A stretch of 64,000 bases of DNA from Pyrrhosoma nymphula (GCA_963573305.1 OY754339.1:11145941-11209940), one strand, 5' to 3'. Counted from the first letter of the stretch, positions 9,421-22,484 are shown. The notes: generated from the letters alone by a model not told the origin. Program-made: numbers and translations.

Positions 9421-10611
9421 TAAGGACTGCATATTGGTTAGCATGAAACAAAGGATTAAGAATCATCCACATGACAATACGTGTGCAGTTTTATAAAATT
9501 AAATCACGCACCAGAAGCGTGGTGTTAGTTCAGTGCAGTGAAAAAACGTTATTTAGAAGTTCAAATAACGAGGCTATCAGTAAAAAATTATCTTTAACAA
9601 TAGCTTGAATTTCAGCTCTTTCATTCTCTAATCGTTCGCGGAAAAAGATATTTTAATCCTTTCCAATAGAAAGTCTAAATACCTTATGCTTTGTTTGTCA
9701 GCTAATCGTGAGCAATATATTGTTGGCGGAAAAATGCAATTGACACCGTCCAAAAGATTACCTACCTAAAAATATTTAATCTAATTCTAGCTTGCATTAT
9801 ATCTATTATTCCCATCCATGTTCTTCTGATAGTTTCGTGACACAAATAAGATTATTCTATCGCCTGTTTAACAATCTAGCTAATCTTCTCCATCTTATCA
9901 CCCCGAGTATTCTCTGCACAGATATATTAATGTTCAAATTAAGGTGAAATATTTACCTGCTCGTTTTCTTTCGTTCTGGAACAGTTTCAATGATGTTTTC
10001 CCGCACAATCCGAGGACCCTTCGTCAAAGAATTAAGTAGTTCTGAAGTAATGAGACACGGTGAAGTGCAAGAGATGCCAATGTTGGTGGTCGAAGCGTCA
10101 TGTCATGTCTTATCGCCACCCCCTCCATAAGAGGAAAGTCATTCCGTGTAACTTGACTTGTCTCGTACGCGCGTAGAGCGATAGTGGACCATTTGTCAAG
10201 ACCCGTTACGCTATTTAGGTCCCTGGCTTTGCTCGGTCAGCCTCCCAAATCTCCACTTCCATTTGACCACGTTCTTTAAAGAGCTGCATTGTTCGACGTC
10301 ATCGAATTTCTTTCCTCTTGCCCGATTACCTAGCTAACATTAATAATTTTGCAGCGAAGCTCGTATATAATACAAAATATGTTTATTGTTCTGTGGCAAG
10401 CCACCTGAGAAAAAATACAGAATATATAATTTATCACATCACAGTCGAACAGTTGGGATAACACTAAATACAATACAAGAATTACAAATATTATTTTGGA
10501 GTTCATAAAGATTGGCAAGTTTATATAATACCTAATCTCCCTTTTTACATTAAAACAACAGAAGAAATAAAACTGATGATACCAGTCCTAACATCGTGGA
10601 AATGATGAATA

Positions 10612-10695
10612 TCCATGTTGAGAAAAAACAACTTTGTATTTTCCAAAAACTTAAATTTTGTGGAAATTACAAAGTTAGTTTTTCTCAACATGGAA
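10612..10695. repeat. 80-bp hairpin (palindromic element)
   Basis: CATGTTGAGAAAAA at the left is the reverse complement of TTTTTCTCAACATG at the right. CAACTTTGTA and TTTTCCA in the left half are mirrored by TACAAAGTT and TGGAAA in the right half. The arms are about 35 bp with a short central loop. No target duplication is evident. Confidence 0.65.
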
Positions 10696-10699
10696 AGAA

Positions 10700-12190
10700 A
10701 TTGAAGTATACAGCTTGTTTCAGCCATCTCACAAAATATTATCAAGTCAACACGTAAAAGAATACACGTGAAAAATATAAATTTTAGAATATATTGGTTA
10801 GGTAATATCAGTTGACTATGACTATATTTTTGCAGAAGTGAGATTGGTTGTGATACAGAAGTATATATTAACTGAAAATATTAATGGCTAAGAAAACTAG
10901 GACCCTATATTATAAAAACTTTTAATGGTATGATTTTTTATTAGATATTCGTAAGATTTTATTTTGAACATTGGTATAGATACAAATTATACTCCTGGGT
11001 AGTGAGTTCCATAATTTTATGGCATTTACCAGAAACGAATTTCCGTATACCTCACTTTTAAGAGGTACACACATATGACATTACTTTCCGTATTCATTAC
11101 ATTTTACTATTAAGTTCTTAGGTGTATCCGAGTGAATATTTTCTTCCCCACTGACTGTGGAGTTTAACTTTACCCTTCAAGCTCAAAAAGTATTTCGCCT
11201 CTAGTGCAGAGATCGAGTAGGAAAACTCGAGGTTATCTATGCTGGCAAGTCATGTTACATGATTCTATGATAATTTTGCGATTTCTGCGTAAATCATTGT
11301 AAATTTTAAATATAAATGAAATCTTTTTGTTGATACTAGAAATATAAAAGGTGAAACCAGTAATCAATCAACACAGTGAAAGGGCCCGGTTTTCCACTGA
11401 CCGACACTCATAGGTATCCGGCCGACACAGTTATTCACCGAAACACTCCTATGCTGTGACATTACTTGAATTGCTTTCTGATACAGATAAGTATTTAAGA
11501 ACTTATCGAATACTGTTGACGAGGGTAAAGTTTGCCGTTTGCTTAATATTCCCCATTTTCTCAACTGATAGAAAATTAACGTAACAAAACTTGTATCTTT
11601 TAAGTCAAAACAATATTTTGAGCTGCAACATTCTGAAATGAATGCTTGAAAAACTAATGCTGATAATATCTCTGATTTTTACTCGCGCGTAAACGTTGAT
11701 GCTTTCAACAGAGGGCGTACCATCGTGAACTTTAGTCAAATTCAGCAACCGGAATCAACAGTGAGAAAGAGTTAAAAATTGTTCTGTCGTGGCCGTTCTT
11801 CGTTAATAGTCATTTTGGATGAGCGAGAGTAATGAATCTTCAAAAATTCCCATTTGTTTTTTCAGCAGGATATACTTGTCGGTGGCTTTGTTGGGAAAAG
11901 AAACAACCGATACTACATTGATAGAGTTAGATGGAACTTATCGATGTTAATCATACTTTTAAAAAACAATGCTACATTCCACAATTACTTAGCTGGCCAA
12001 TTGATCTGAGCACCAATTGCGATAGAGAAATGTTTACAGTAGTAAATTGGAAATGACGCCAAAGGCGTTCAACCTCAATTGGTCAGTTTATGCACGGGTA
12101 GAACAAAAACGTCACTTGTCACGAGATCGCAAGGGTTGTGGGAAATATAAATAAGCAGCAATTCGATGAGCGTTGAAATTTTGGTAGTTA
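10700..12190. other. No feature recognised
   Basis: AT-rich sequence with only short chance open frames. No repeat copy, RNA motif or coding family was seen. Confidence 0.4.
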
Positions 12191-12199
12191 AATATAATA

Positions 12200-12530
12200 T
12201 CAGAGCCGCTGGAGACTCGGACGCTTCGCACTGGGCTTAATCACTTGAAAATATGTAATCAGGTGAGTTTCAGTATGAAACGGAGGATATTATTTCGACC
12301 CCGAACTATATCTCTGCAACTGATAGAAGTGGTAAAATAAGATATATTCAAAGCCAAACTGATTGATACAAAAATTATTTCTTTCCACGCATCCTTAGTG
12401 ACCAGAACAAAGAGAAAGGATGACACTTAAACACGGCGTTAGCATACAATTCACGTCTGTCCTCTCTTATTTACTTTTGCCTTCCCTTTACATGGTTGTT
12501 GTCCCTGACACAAGCCTCTGCGGAGGATAT
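12200..12530 (+). repeat. Dispersed repeat shared with 22140-22440
   Basis: Both regions contain, in order, GAAACTCGG/GAGACTCGG, TCACTTGAAAAT, AGTTTCAGTATG, ATATTATTT, ACTGA..GA..., CATTTCTTT..CAC/ATTTCTTTCCAC and a CC(C)TG.CAC...TC..CGG segment near the end. Divergence is high, so the copies are old. No coding content was seen. Confidence 0.45.
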
Positions 12531-12539
12531 CACGGTATT

Positions 12540-13250
12540 ATGCAGACTAGATAAATTAACATAATGTCTGCTTAAAAATTTATATAACATAACTAAATGC
12601 ATTCAAAATTAATTAATAAATTTGAAGTTTATAAATTAAGAAAATTCTTCCTGCAATTCTTCAAGCTGTGTGCTGTAATGAATCCGTGGTGAGCACTTCC
12701 AATGAAATTAACTGATCAAATGTCGTTGACTTATAACGAATAACTAATCAGTCGACGATTTTTAATTCACTAAATGGATTGATGTAAATCAGATGACCGA
12801 AAAAAGGACGTTCGTGTTTACTTCACGTTTTGTATTTCACTGAACGAACAAGAACGCAAGATTTTATGCACAATCTTGCGTTGAAATGTGAGAGAACTTC
12901 GTTGAGCAAACATTGAACTTGCTATGCGTAGGGGAACTGGAGTTGGCTTTGCTGTTTTACGTTAAGCAGGCTTCGTTTTGGCAGACCGTTAGCTTCTCAC
13001 TTTGTAGGATATAATATAGAATGTGTCCTTACCATAAATCACAGACTCGCAACAGACACTTATCGGCAGATCGTGTGCTCTGAGAGTCATGAATAAATTT
13101 TCGTCACAAACAGTCCTCGATCGACTCAGATATTTTTAACTTTCTCTGCAATGTCTCTCGTACTTCAGTGAGTAGTGAGAGAATTACGTTAACTTTACCT
13201 TTAAATTGAAACATAAATCTCACGAAGAAACTGGGATAGTTAATAAAAAT
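12540..13250. other. No feature recognised
   Basis: No coding family or repeat copy was recognised. There is a local inverted pair around 12830-12890 (CGCAAGATTTT.. / ..AATCTTGCG), a small hairpin with no known counterpart. Confidence 0.35.
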
Positions 13251-13254
13251 ATAA

Positions 13255-13410
13255 TATGTTTTTCCGGCGAATGTTCATGTTGTACTATTCTCGGGCTTCC
13301 CACAGGGTTACATTTTTCATTCTGGCCGACATTTCGGAATGAGGCATTCATATCATCTCAAGGGCTATTGTTGATGACGATCCCATGACGATAGGAAAGT
13401 CCTCTTTCGG
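13255..13410 (+). repeat. CCGGCGA...CGTTTCGA module remnant 1
   Basis: Begins TTTTTCCGGCGAATGTTCAT, continues CTCGGGCTTCCCACAGGGTT and GGCCGACATTTCGGAATGA, and ends near ATCATCTCAAGGGC. This is the order seen in the better copy at 49690-49790, with substitutions. Confidence 0.6.
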
Positions 13411-14364
13411 ACCGTCTCGTCAGCCAGAATAAGGAATTGAACCCGGTAGGAAGCCTGAAAATAGGGATCCTTGATATTTTTTTCCGATTTGGTAATTGGA
13501 AAATATCATAACCTTAACCCATCCATGGTGGTAATATCCGTAAGCAAAAAAGGATTACAATGAAATTTCTACTAAACATTTATTAACATCATTGTAGATT
13601 TCTACGAAGTTAAATAGTGTCAGCGAAGGTCCGGGGGTTGCTATTCGGAGGAATAATTTCTCCTAGGCGAGCACCTCAAGAAACCGTAAACGGAGTGGTC
13701 GTATTAGTGTCTGAAATCGCCAGAATCGAATGAAAGAAGCCGCTGGAAGTAGCGATGATCGTAGATGATCATTCACCAACAAATATTGATGATTGGTGTC
13801 CGATGATTGGTGTATTCGACACTAATGTTTAGTCACTGATTTTTCATATCACAAAATATTTATCCGATGGTTTACTCAAATTTTATCCATTAAAATTTAG
13901 TACGTAACTGGCGTAACATTTTCATGCTTAAGCCCAGAGCAGTAATGCTCAGTTTACATAGTTTTAGCACACAATAGTCTTCTTTGGTCGGTAATGGAGA
14001 GTATATTTAAAAACATACCGTGATGTTCTATGGAATCGTATAAAAATACTGCGTGGCAACGTCCAAGCATTCTATATGCTTATTTACAGAAGCTAGAAAA
14101 TTTATATTTATGGTAAAAAATAAGATATAACGAAAGTATATGTCCAAACTGAATTGTTAGAAAAATTGCATCCTATTAACCTCAGTTATTTCATCATTCA
14201 GAATTCATTCACAATGTAGCCAAACTTTATAAGCTTAGCTTGGTAGAAAATATAAGAGGTATTGGCTTTTTTAAACAAAGCAATCATTGGAATGATTAGA
14301 ACATCCCAATTGTATTTTCAGCGAATGCGACCATATCGAATTTGATTTGTGCAATGATGGATTT

Positions 14365-14475
14365 TATACTTTTCCGGCGAATCTTCATGAAAAACTCTTA
14401 TCAGACTTCTAGACCGGTTCAGCACTTCAATTTGACCAACGTTTCGATGAAAATAGTCCTTTAAAACCATCTATC
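14365..14475 (+). repeat. CCGGCGA...CGTTTCGA module remnant 2
   Basis: Starts TTTTCCGGCGAATCTTCATG, passes through ACCGGTTCAGCACTT and ACCAACGTTTCGATGA. Same order and orientation as the remnants at 13.26 and 15.37 kb. Confidence 0.55.
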
Positions 14476-14947
14476 GATTGTCATCTTTTGCTGGAGGTAC
14501 AATGTAGGAAGTCGAACAGTTTTATTCTTGAGCTAACCCATACGAGCCTTGAATCTTGAATGAACAATTTCAGGAAAATCAGGACTGACTCTTGATCAAA
14601 AGTTAGGAATTTGGTCCACATAAACCCGACTTTCATAATACAGAGGAAACTAATTTTAGTATGGGGAGCCACTTCATCTCGAAATTTACAGCTAGACAGA
14701 TTTTATTCCCAAGAAATATCAAGTGCTCGAAGCAATGTTGTGATAGTACGCTCCAAGCTACCTTAAAATTTTGTTAAGTGTCAATCTTCACTTAACATAC
14801 CCTTGCTTTGATGTTATCCACGTATTGGGAACTCTTCAACGTTAATGGGTTCGACACATATGTACATGAATAGAAATGCACGAACTAATTATGTACCGGC
14901 AAATGTTCAAAGTAAATTTCCCTCGAGTTGCACAACGAGTCATGTCT

Positions 14948-14998
14948 TCGATTTCCGGCGACGTTTCCATATACAACTCGCTCATCACCTACAGGGCA
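14948..14998 (+). repeat. CCGGCGA...CGTTTC module remnant 3 (short)
   Basis: GATTTCCGGCGACGTTTCCA is followed by CGCTCATCACCTACAGGG. The middle of the module is missing: the CCGGCG start is joined directly to CGACGTTTC. Confidence 0.45.
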
Positions 14999-15371
14999 CT
15001 TGATGACTTATTCAGAAGCCCCAAAGATGATGCGCGAGTCGCGCATCGAGCTTCGATGTAAATGGAGAACCTGACCTACTGTATAGCCCGAGAATAAATT
15101 ATGCACAGACATATTTGAATATCGAAAAGTAAAGCAGTTTTCAATATGTTTCAGTCAAGAGTATTTAGAGTTTAAAATTGCAAAAAATGCTGGAATATAA
15201 AATACTGGGCTACCAGCGATGTTACTTTTTCCATTTTCTTAACAGCTATTTTGATCCCTTGCCGTTCTCTGACAAAAATGATACTTTTATGACCCAAACG
15301 AAGGTAGCAAGGCAGAGATTAAAAATATTTTCGATAACGACAGAAGGAAAAGGTCATCGTTGGAACGACCT

Positions 15372-15480
15372 GAGTTTTTTTTCCGGCGAATAATACGAAT
15401 GAAGATTCTCGGGTGTTCCACCGGGTTAGGTGCTCCATATCTGTCAACGCTTCGAAGAGCGATTCGTTCTTCATCATATG
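15372..15480 (+). repeat. CCGGCGA...CGCTTCGA module remnant 4
   Basis: TTTTTTTCCGGCGAATAATA, then GATTCTCGGGTGTTCCACCG, GGTTAGGTGCTCC, GTCAACGCTTCGAAGAGCGA and TTCATCAT. Same block order as remnants 1-3 and the copy at 49690-49790. Confidence 0.55.
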
Positions 15481-15489
15481 AACTAAAGA

Positions 15490-18400
15490 AGGATATCGTT
15501 ATATAGCTTATGTTTCGTACCACTTTAACAAATTGTACCTGTTAGTTCAATCGATGAGTTGTAGCCTTGGCTCATGTAGATTTCTCGATTCTTCACTCCC
15601 ATTACAACTCCAGAAAATACGAAAAAAAACAATCGGGGTGATACATTTCCAGCCATATTGCTATCACGGTCGGCCAGGAATTTCCATTCCTGCTCGAAAA
15701 CATTTCAATACGACTTCTACCTTATTTTTGCTCCCGACCAGATGACATAAAAAAATCAAACCTTAGGACTTGCGATTTCATTTGGTAATGGCTGGCAGCA
15801 ATAAGAAGGCGAGGAGACAAGACGGCGTCTCATTTCTCAGCGTGCTACGTTTCCGGCAGAATGGCCTCTTATTCTCCGGAGTGCTCCCACAAGGAGAATG
15901 AATTACTCTAAAGTAGTCCATAAACCACGAGAGAGTATTCACAACTTTTATTCCTACCTCCACAGCTATCGAAGGGGATCGATGATAAAAGCACTCCTAA
16001 AATGGGTGACTTCGGAAGGGGAGCGAAGGACTCCATTCCAAACTACATCCGAAGTCCGACGACCCGTTATTAGGGCGTATGGCTGGGGGTGTCAAATCAC
16101 CACCCTCGTTTCGTGCTTTTGTGAATGTCAAAAGTTCGCTGCAGATGTAATTAATGTATGTTAAAATTGACGGTTGCTTCCACACGGTTCTGATATACTT
16201 TCAAATTGTTGATCGAATTGGATATTTAAGCCTATCAGTTCTGTTGTCCATTCCTCCTTATTCAATATGAGTATATTCTATGAAGTGAGTGATATTAATG
16301 TCCTCGAATGTGTCAGAATTAAATTCCGGTCCTTCCTTTACCATTTTATAATTAGTAATCTCGCTCGCTTTCTTCGTGTTGTAAGGGACTTCGATTATAA
16401 TTTAAGCAATCATAAAATAAATTTCATTAAATTTACAATCTTGCTTGCTTTCTTCGTGCTGTGAGAGATTTTAGTCATAATTGAACCAATATCCGAGTTG
16501 ATTTCTAAATATTTCTTCTACAAATCCTGTGGACATTCTTTGAACTTATCTATTTCCCTTACAAATCTTTAGCCAAATTTTCTTCCAAACGGCACAAATA
16601 TTTTACGTGCTTGCAGAGTTATTTTACAAAAATATCACATTTTAACACATTCACCGACTGTCAGTCTAAATAAATCCATTTTTCAAAGCCTGACTGTATA
16701 TTCTCCTTTGGCACGCGAACAAGGAGAGATTTAAGGTGGAAGTAACTTCTAAGTGCGTACACTTCTTGCTATGACTTTAAAACGAGGATTTCGTCCCTTG
16801 TTAAATGTTAAATCTTCGTTGATTATGCTCCAAAAGTGCATACCTGATTCCTAATTTTCTTGGTTTGTGATTCACAGTCGCCACGAGAAGATTCACACGT
16901 CCCCCAATCCTACCATTTATAAGTGCATCATTGAATATTAAAAATATATGATTTCTATGATTATTTCTTTCACATTAGAAGAAATACAAAAGGAACTCTG
17001 GAGTCCTGAAGAAACATCATAAATATGGAAACACTGGTAAAAAATATTAATTACCATTAATCATACATAATTATACCTCAATCTCCAGAGAAGATACTAA
17101 TTAGTATCTAGAGGTCAAGAAGAGAAATCATCTGAATATTTATTATGAGTGAATTCGTCATGATGCTTTGATCAATAGGTGCACGTCCAAAGAGGTTAAT
17201 CAAACTGCCTGTTTTGCACTGAGTACAATTTTCGTCTCACTGGAATAAATCCAGGTAGGACAAGCGTGGGTAATCAAAGATAGATTATATTTGGCTCGGC
17301 AATAACTCGACCTAAGAAACCCCATCTCGTCACGCTGCATCTCATGCCAATCCGAACTAAAGAGATTGAATTCACTTGGCAAGCTGCCTTGCGCCACGTG
17401 GAGTATGATTTCATTCACAGGACCCACTCTTACTGTAGTTACCTAGAACGGAACGGATGAAACTCTTGGGAATTAAAAGAGTAACCTACCCGTATCGAAT
17501 CAAAATGAATAATTACATTTATATAGCATCCATTTCCACTCCGGAGTGCATTACTGGTTCTTGATCGCTATAATGACCATTGTCCACGTCAACCGTGCCA
17601 TAATTGACATTCAATGGTTGCCGGAAGGGATCAGTGGTCATTACATCCACCGCAACCCATCTTTCTCGTCACGATGTGTGTATATAATTCACCCAAATAG
17701 TTCGCTTGTTCATATTTCCCCCACCCCCTAGATCGCTTTGTGCAATGAGGAGTATGAACAAAACTTATTTATCATATTTGAGTAGTGCACGTGGCTGCAA
17801 TTATTCTGACGAACCCAAATAATAAATACATTTGTTCATGCGTCAACTTATGGCATAAAAAATAAGCTGCGTACATATCTAAAAAATTCATGTGATCATT
17901 GATGGATTGATGTCCCCTTACGGTTTCACTTTTCTGCAACGCTTGTACTTTAACAGAAAGGATCACATTAAATTGGTGCATTGTCTTACACACAGAAAAA
18001 AGAAATCTATTACATTTGTCAAGGTGCTAGGTCACTGAAAAAGGTGAAAGGGAACGCGTCGTATTAAGGATGTTGTTAAACATCGTTTCGTGACAATGGG
18101 TGGGTATACAACCATCATCCATCACGAATCATTTTTTACAGTCACGCTGCTGGTTCAGTACATCACGATGTTGAAAAGCTATCATACTAGCAAGCATCCT
18201 TGAATTCTTGCTAAATCCACTATCGTGTGCAATACTGTCTCTACCATAAGGGCACACGGGGCCCGAGCCCAGGGCCCCCGACCTCACGGGGCCCCCGAAA
18301 TGCCGATACATTTGCTTAGACAAAAAAAGGAGCTTTTACAAACGTCTCTACCTGAATTCGATTTCTCAAAACATTTAATAACATGTATTTGATTTGTACC

Positions 18401-18820
18401 AATAAAGCATAATAAATATAAAGTCATAACAGAGAAATATTTTTTGTAGTCATTCACTTTTTTTACTTTCCAACAGGGCTCCGACATGTCCTAAGACGTC
18501 CCTGATCGTGTGGTTGCGAGCTAAATCGTTTAATGCGATGCGGAGGTAGATGACCATCATTTCTACCAGGGTTTCCCTGACATTTACCAAATCCAACGTC
18601 CAAAACTCCTCGTACCTATGAATGAACGAGAAACCTTAATCTCAGTAACAAACGTCAGCACATTTTGATCGGGTTTTCGTGTCTGGTTAGATGTATACGC
18701 GACAAGTAATGTCGAGTATGAAAACGTTATGGAAACGCTCTTCAGTCGTTTAACCTTACGAAAAACAACCGACATTCTGATGGATTAAAAAAACTCGAAT
18801 CGAGGGTTTTCTTAAAGCCA
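15490..18820. other. Non-coding sequence; one small tandem duplication
   Basis: No coding family was recognised. The frame at 15898-16164 has no known domain. GC-rich patches occur at 15780-16110 and 18250-18300. The latter (GGGGCCCGAGCCCAGGGCCC) resembles the GGGCCCC-rich interior of the hAT-type element at 20.5 kb, but has no ends. Confidence 0.35.
16345..16495 (+). repeat. Short tandem duplication (about 85 bp unit)
   Basis: CTCGCTCGCTTTCTTCGTGT / TTGCTTGCTTTCTTCGTGCT, followed by TGTAAGGGACTTCGATTATAA / TGTGAGAGATTTTAGTCATAA and then AATTTAAGCAAT / AATTGAACCAAT, occur twice about 84 bp apart. Confidence 0.6.
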
Positions 18821-18827
18821 TTAACTG

Positions 18828-18912
18828 TTGTTTTCTTCTTCTGTTCGTTTGTTAAGTTTCTTCTTCATTTTCTTGTATCGTAAATGTGGAAATAAACACC
18901 TTTTGAGTTGAA
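18828..18912 (+). repeat. 3'-terminal segment of a retroelement (shared with 55373-55465)
   Basis: TGTTTTCTTCTTCTGTTCGT, then TTGTTAAGTTTCTTCTTCAT, CTTGTATCGTAAATGTGGAA and ATAAACACC. The same order occurs at 55.4 kb. The AATAAA-like GAAATAAACA near the end suggests a 3' terminus. Confidence 0.5.
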
Positions 18913-18919
18913 TTGAACT

Positions 18920-20455
18920 TGCAGAAAAGGTCAAGCAAGCATTTAAACCGTGCTTTACACCTTAGAGAAATTAAAAACTTTTGATCATTGTGGTATTAGA
19001 TATTACGTTTAATCTTATCAATGGAGTTTCATCTTTTATGAAATTCATTTCCGATCAACAACAAAATTGTTCGCTTTTCCCCTAGAAGTTATGAAAATAG
19101 TGCCCAGTGGATATAATTTTAATAGTTTAAATGGATGAAGCTACTGGGTGGGAAATCTATAACACAATTCTAGAGTAGAGCATGCTATATTATTTATAAC
19201 ATGGCTATTGATTTAAAAAGATTTAGAAAACTAGTAACTGATTAGAGCTCTTAAACCTGACTGACGTTAAAGAATGTGCGGGAGACAAAGGTCTTTCTAT
19301 TTGAAACAGAGCGTGGAATTTCCTTGGAGCAGTGTAGAAGAATCAAGTCAGGCATGCCATTGTATATTTACACTTGCCATTGTATATTTGCATAGAAAAA
19401 GCTGAAGAGGAGTTTAAAGCCTAGTTACAGACGAGTGGAAAACCTTCCTAGGCGAGGAAAACCGCTATCTAAATAGTAAATTAGCCCTCTACTACAGTGT
19501 GAAACGCCAGCATTTTAACTCCCCCAACCTTTGTCTATAAAGTGACTACAAAATGGTATTAAAAAATTATGTACATCACTGACTTTTTAATGATTCTTGA
19601 GAAACGTGAATTTTGTCGGTAGTCAAAAGCTGAAAGGGAGAAAACATCGTAAAAATCACTGAAACTCTTTCATAAAACTGAACGAGTAATTTTGCGAGGA
19701 TCGGTATGGTTTTGAGGGAAATATAAAGCGTGGTGCTGCAGCAGAAATGGAATCTGAAGATGGGAAGAAAGAAATGAATAGATATCAATATTTTCCTTCT
19801 TTTGATTTCGAAGTACTTCAATCATAAAAAAAGAGGAAAAAAAGTTTACAAACATACTTAGGAGAATGAGAACGAAATATTTAAGGTGAACATGTGTACA
19901 TATTCGTTTGGCCGGGACAGTACCGGTAGTCGGTTTAAACTGATTTGTAGTCCCGGAAGGTTAAAAAAAAACTAATTTGCACCGGTCGTCAGTAAACTGC
20001 CACTATAGGTTTGACAAAACCATGTATGAATGAGCGGAATCAAAGGAAATACACAAAAGGGATATTCCAAAGATGGACGGAACGATATAACGATGGAACA
20101 GCATGAACTATTATCCACAAAAATTATCAAAATGGGTAAAATCGAGGATCCTTCTAATGTTTGCGATCGAATTTTAATGTAATACATTACAAATACTTTC
20201 TTTCTATTCAATCAATAAATAAAAAATAATAGAGATAGGGTTTGGACAAAAGAAATAAAATATCATCCAATGGATGTCATCCATGCCCGTGACTGGATTG
20301 AAAAGGGGTAACTATTGAGTGTTCGGGCAGGTGCTCCAACAATCATGCCACCATGGCGGGCGATAGACCAACTATTTCCGTTCATCCGTTTTCCATGTAC
20401 CTACCGCAATTGCTCGAATATAGCGCAAAAGTAATTTGATGCGTTTCAAAAGTCA
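18920..20455. other. No feature recognised
   Basis: AT-rich, non-coding. A 19-bp direct repeat (GCCATTGTATATTT twice near 19357-19390) is the only local structure noted. Confidence 0.4.
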
Positions 20456-20465
20456 CATTCGCACT

Positions 20466-20644
20466 CTGAGTCGGATTACCAATAAGACAATGTAGGCAGT
20501 AGCCTATGGGCCCCGGTAGGTTTTGATGACCCCGGAAGGGCCCTGAGAATTGTTTTCCCATTTCTTCTCTTGCGACTTGTCTATTAACGTGGGCCCCGTT
20601 GCTTGTACTGCCTACAGGCCCCCAAGTGTGTTAATCCGTCACTG
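20466..20644. mobile_element. hAT-type miniature element with 8-bp target duplication
   Basis: The left end CTGAGTCGGATTA and the right end TAATCCGTCACTG are imperfect inverted repeats. Inside, TGTAGGCAGTAGCCTATGGG is mirrored by CTTGTACTGCCTACAGGCCC. It is flanked by TTCGCACT at 20458-20465 and TTTGCACT at 20645-20652, a 7/8 match. An 8-bp duplication with CAGTG-like ends is the hallmark of hAT transposons. At 179 bp it cannot encode a transposase. The interior is rich in GGGCCCC, shared with the element at 32.0 kb. Confidence 0.75.
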
Positions 20645-20649
20645 TTTGC

Positions 20650-22130
20650 ACTGCATTTGAGTATTCGTAACTTTAAAGGAACTATATATGTGTATTGCGC
20701 ATCTGAGAAAGATTTTCGGCGCGTCTATTCAATATAGCTGCATTGTAAAATTATCGGGTGTTCATGTTACGGTGATACATTTTATAAATATACCGGAAAA
20801 ATATGTTGAGGGGAAAATAAAAAATAGATCGAATTAAAAAGAGGAAGTATAATGGCCCTTTCATTTTCCTTAACTTCACCTTAAAATAATCGGGATCGCA
20901 TTAAATTCGGGAATATACGGTTTCATGAAAGATGGTCGTTTTCCAACGCATCAGTGATGATTTTCTCGATCCTTACGTCATCGCGTATCAGAGTATGCAT
21001 CCATCCAATTACGAGATCTTAGATTAACACTTTCTTTTCCGACGTTCGACTGCCGTCTCGCGGTAACGAGAATTTTTAAACTTGTCGATGCTTAATACTT
21101 AAAGCGCACATTATGTTTGGAGTATTCTTCATTAGGTGGTTTGAGTGAGAATAGGTAAATTTACGAATAAGCTCGATACGGCATAAACTACAACGAGATA
21201 AACTACGGCATAAACTACAATTGACAACTATAATCTTGGAATTAATTTTTCTGAAGCTTTTACTACTATTATAAAGCCTATAAAATCATAAAACATGGAG
21301 CACACCTGAGAAGTCATAGACAAAATAAAATATTTATACATTGTACATTCTCAACTAATCCATTTTTTTCTCATAAATAACGCAGTTTTAGATGAATTAC
21401 GTGATCAGGATATCTAAATTATTGAGATAAAGCATATTTACATTTATGTGATTCTTCTCACCAAAATACAAGTCAATTGTTAGTAATTACTACTTTTGCT
21501 GCGTATAGGTCCAATATGTGAAAGCGATAGCCTTTCTATTCATTACTTAACTCTCAACTAGTTTGCAGGTGATATTTTAACCCAACAGGTTCCCTATGTT
21601 TAAGATCATTGCTCACAAAATACTCGGAGTAAATCAGAAAAATTACAATTTCGTGGGGTCATTTATTGATTTCATTCTCCTTAAGCGTTTTGGCCGCCAT
21701 ATACTGTTGAACCCAATCTCATCCAAATGTGGCAAACATTTCCTAGCAGTATATATGTATACTACCCGGGTATTTTGTGATAGAGCTCTACAGTGCATCC
21801 ATTCCCTATATTCCCGAAAATATTTCTTTGTTGTTCGAAAAATTCCGGTCTTATCTTCTGCTGGAAGGTAAATGTTTTTAAAGCTTTATCTGCTGGCGAT
21901 TCTCGTTCCGTTTTTTACTAAACCATTCACGATTTTTTCTCGTCTTTTTAATCATCAATTACGTAAGGCAGAATCTTCTAAAAGAGAGAAAAGCAGGAGG
22001 AGAAAGATAGGAGGGAGAGAACATTTGAGAAAATGCACAAAAAGGCTTGATACGCAAGATAAACAAAATGCAAGGAAAAACCGCATGATTCGTTAAAAAC
22101 TTCTGCAATCGAACGAGAGATGTTGGCACC
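20650..22130. other. No feature recognised
   Basis: Non-coding by inspection. The frames at 21596-22096 have no recognised domain; the second is rich in Lys/Arg, from an AG-rich run at 21970-22020. Confidence 0.4.
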
Positions 22131-22139
22131 CCTGATGGA

Positions 22140-22440
22140 ATTGAATAGGTTGGGAGTCACTAGAAACTCGGAAGAAACACGCCAAGCCTATTTCACTTGA
22201 AAATTCAGATCAGAGAAGTTTCAGTATGGCATGGAAAATATTATTTTTACCTCGCACTTTAAGTACATCTCCAGAACTGACGGAAACGATAAAATTGCAA
22301 TGCCGAAATGATAGGTACATGCAAACATTTCTTTATTCCACTCACCATTCATAAGTGATTATAGCAAAACTGAGCGTGACGCTAACGCTCCTTATTCCCG
22401 TCGATTTGCATTCAACATCCCCTGCCACACGTCTCCGCGG
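22140..22440 (+). repeat. Dispersed repeat shared with 12200-12530
   Basis: Contains TAGAAACTCGG, TTTCACTTGAAAATTCAG, AGTTTCAGTATGGCATGGAA, ATATTATTTTTACC and CATTTCTTTATTCCACTC, in the same order as at 12.2 kb. It directly precedes a short GGTGTGTGG repeat. Confidence 0.45.
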
Positions 22441-22484
22441 TGGTTTTCAGGGCATCATGTTAATAAAGACTTGCATTTTCATCC

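Larger units (their letters stand above)
7700..10600. other. Non-coding AT-rich sequence with two short dispersed repeats
   Basis: No gene family was recognised. Two copies of a short repeat (8085-8165 and 9325-9420) are the only structured elements. The 107-codon frame at 8222-8545 has no recognisable domain and I treat it as chance. Confidence 0.4.

Noticed and set aside
18250..18300. GGGGCCC-rich patch as a third hAT element
   Set aside because: No inverted ends or 8-bp duplication could be found around it.
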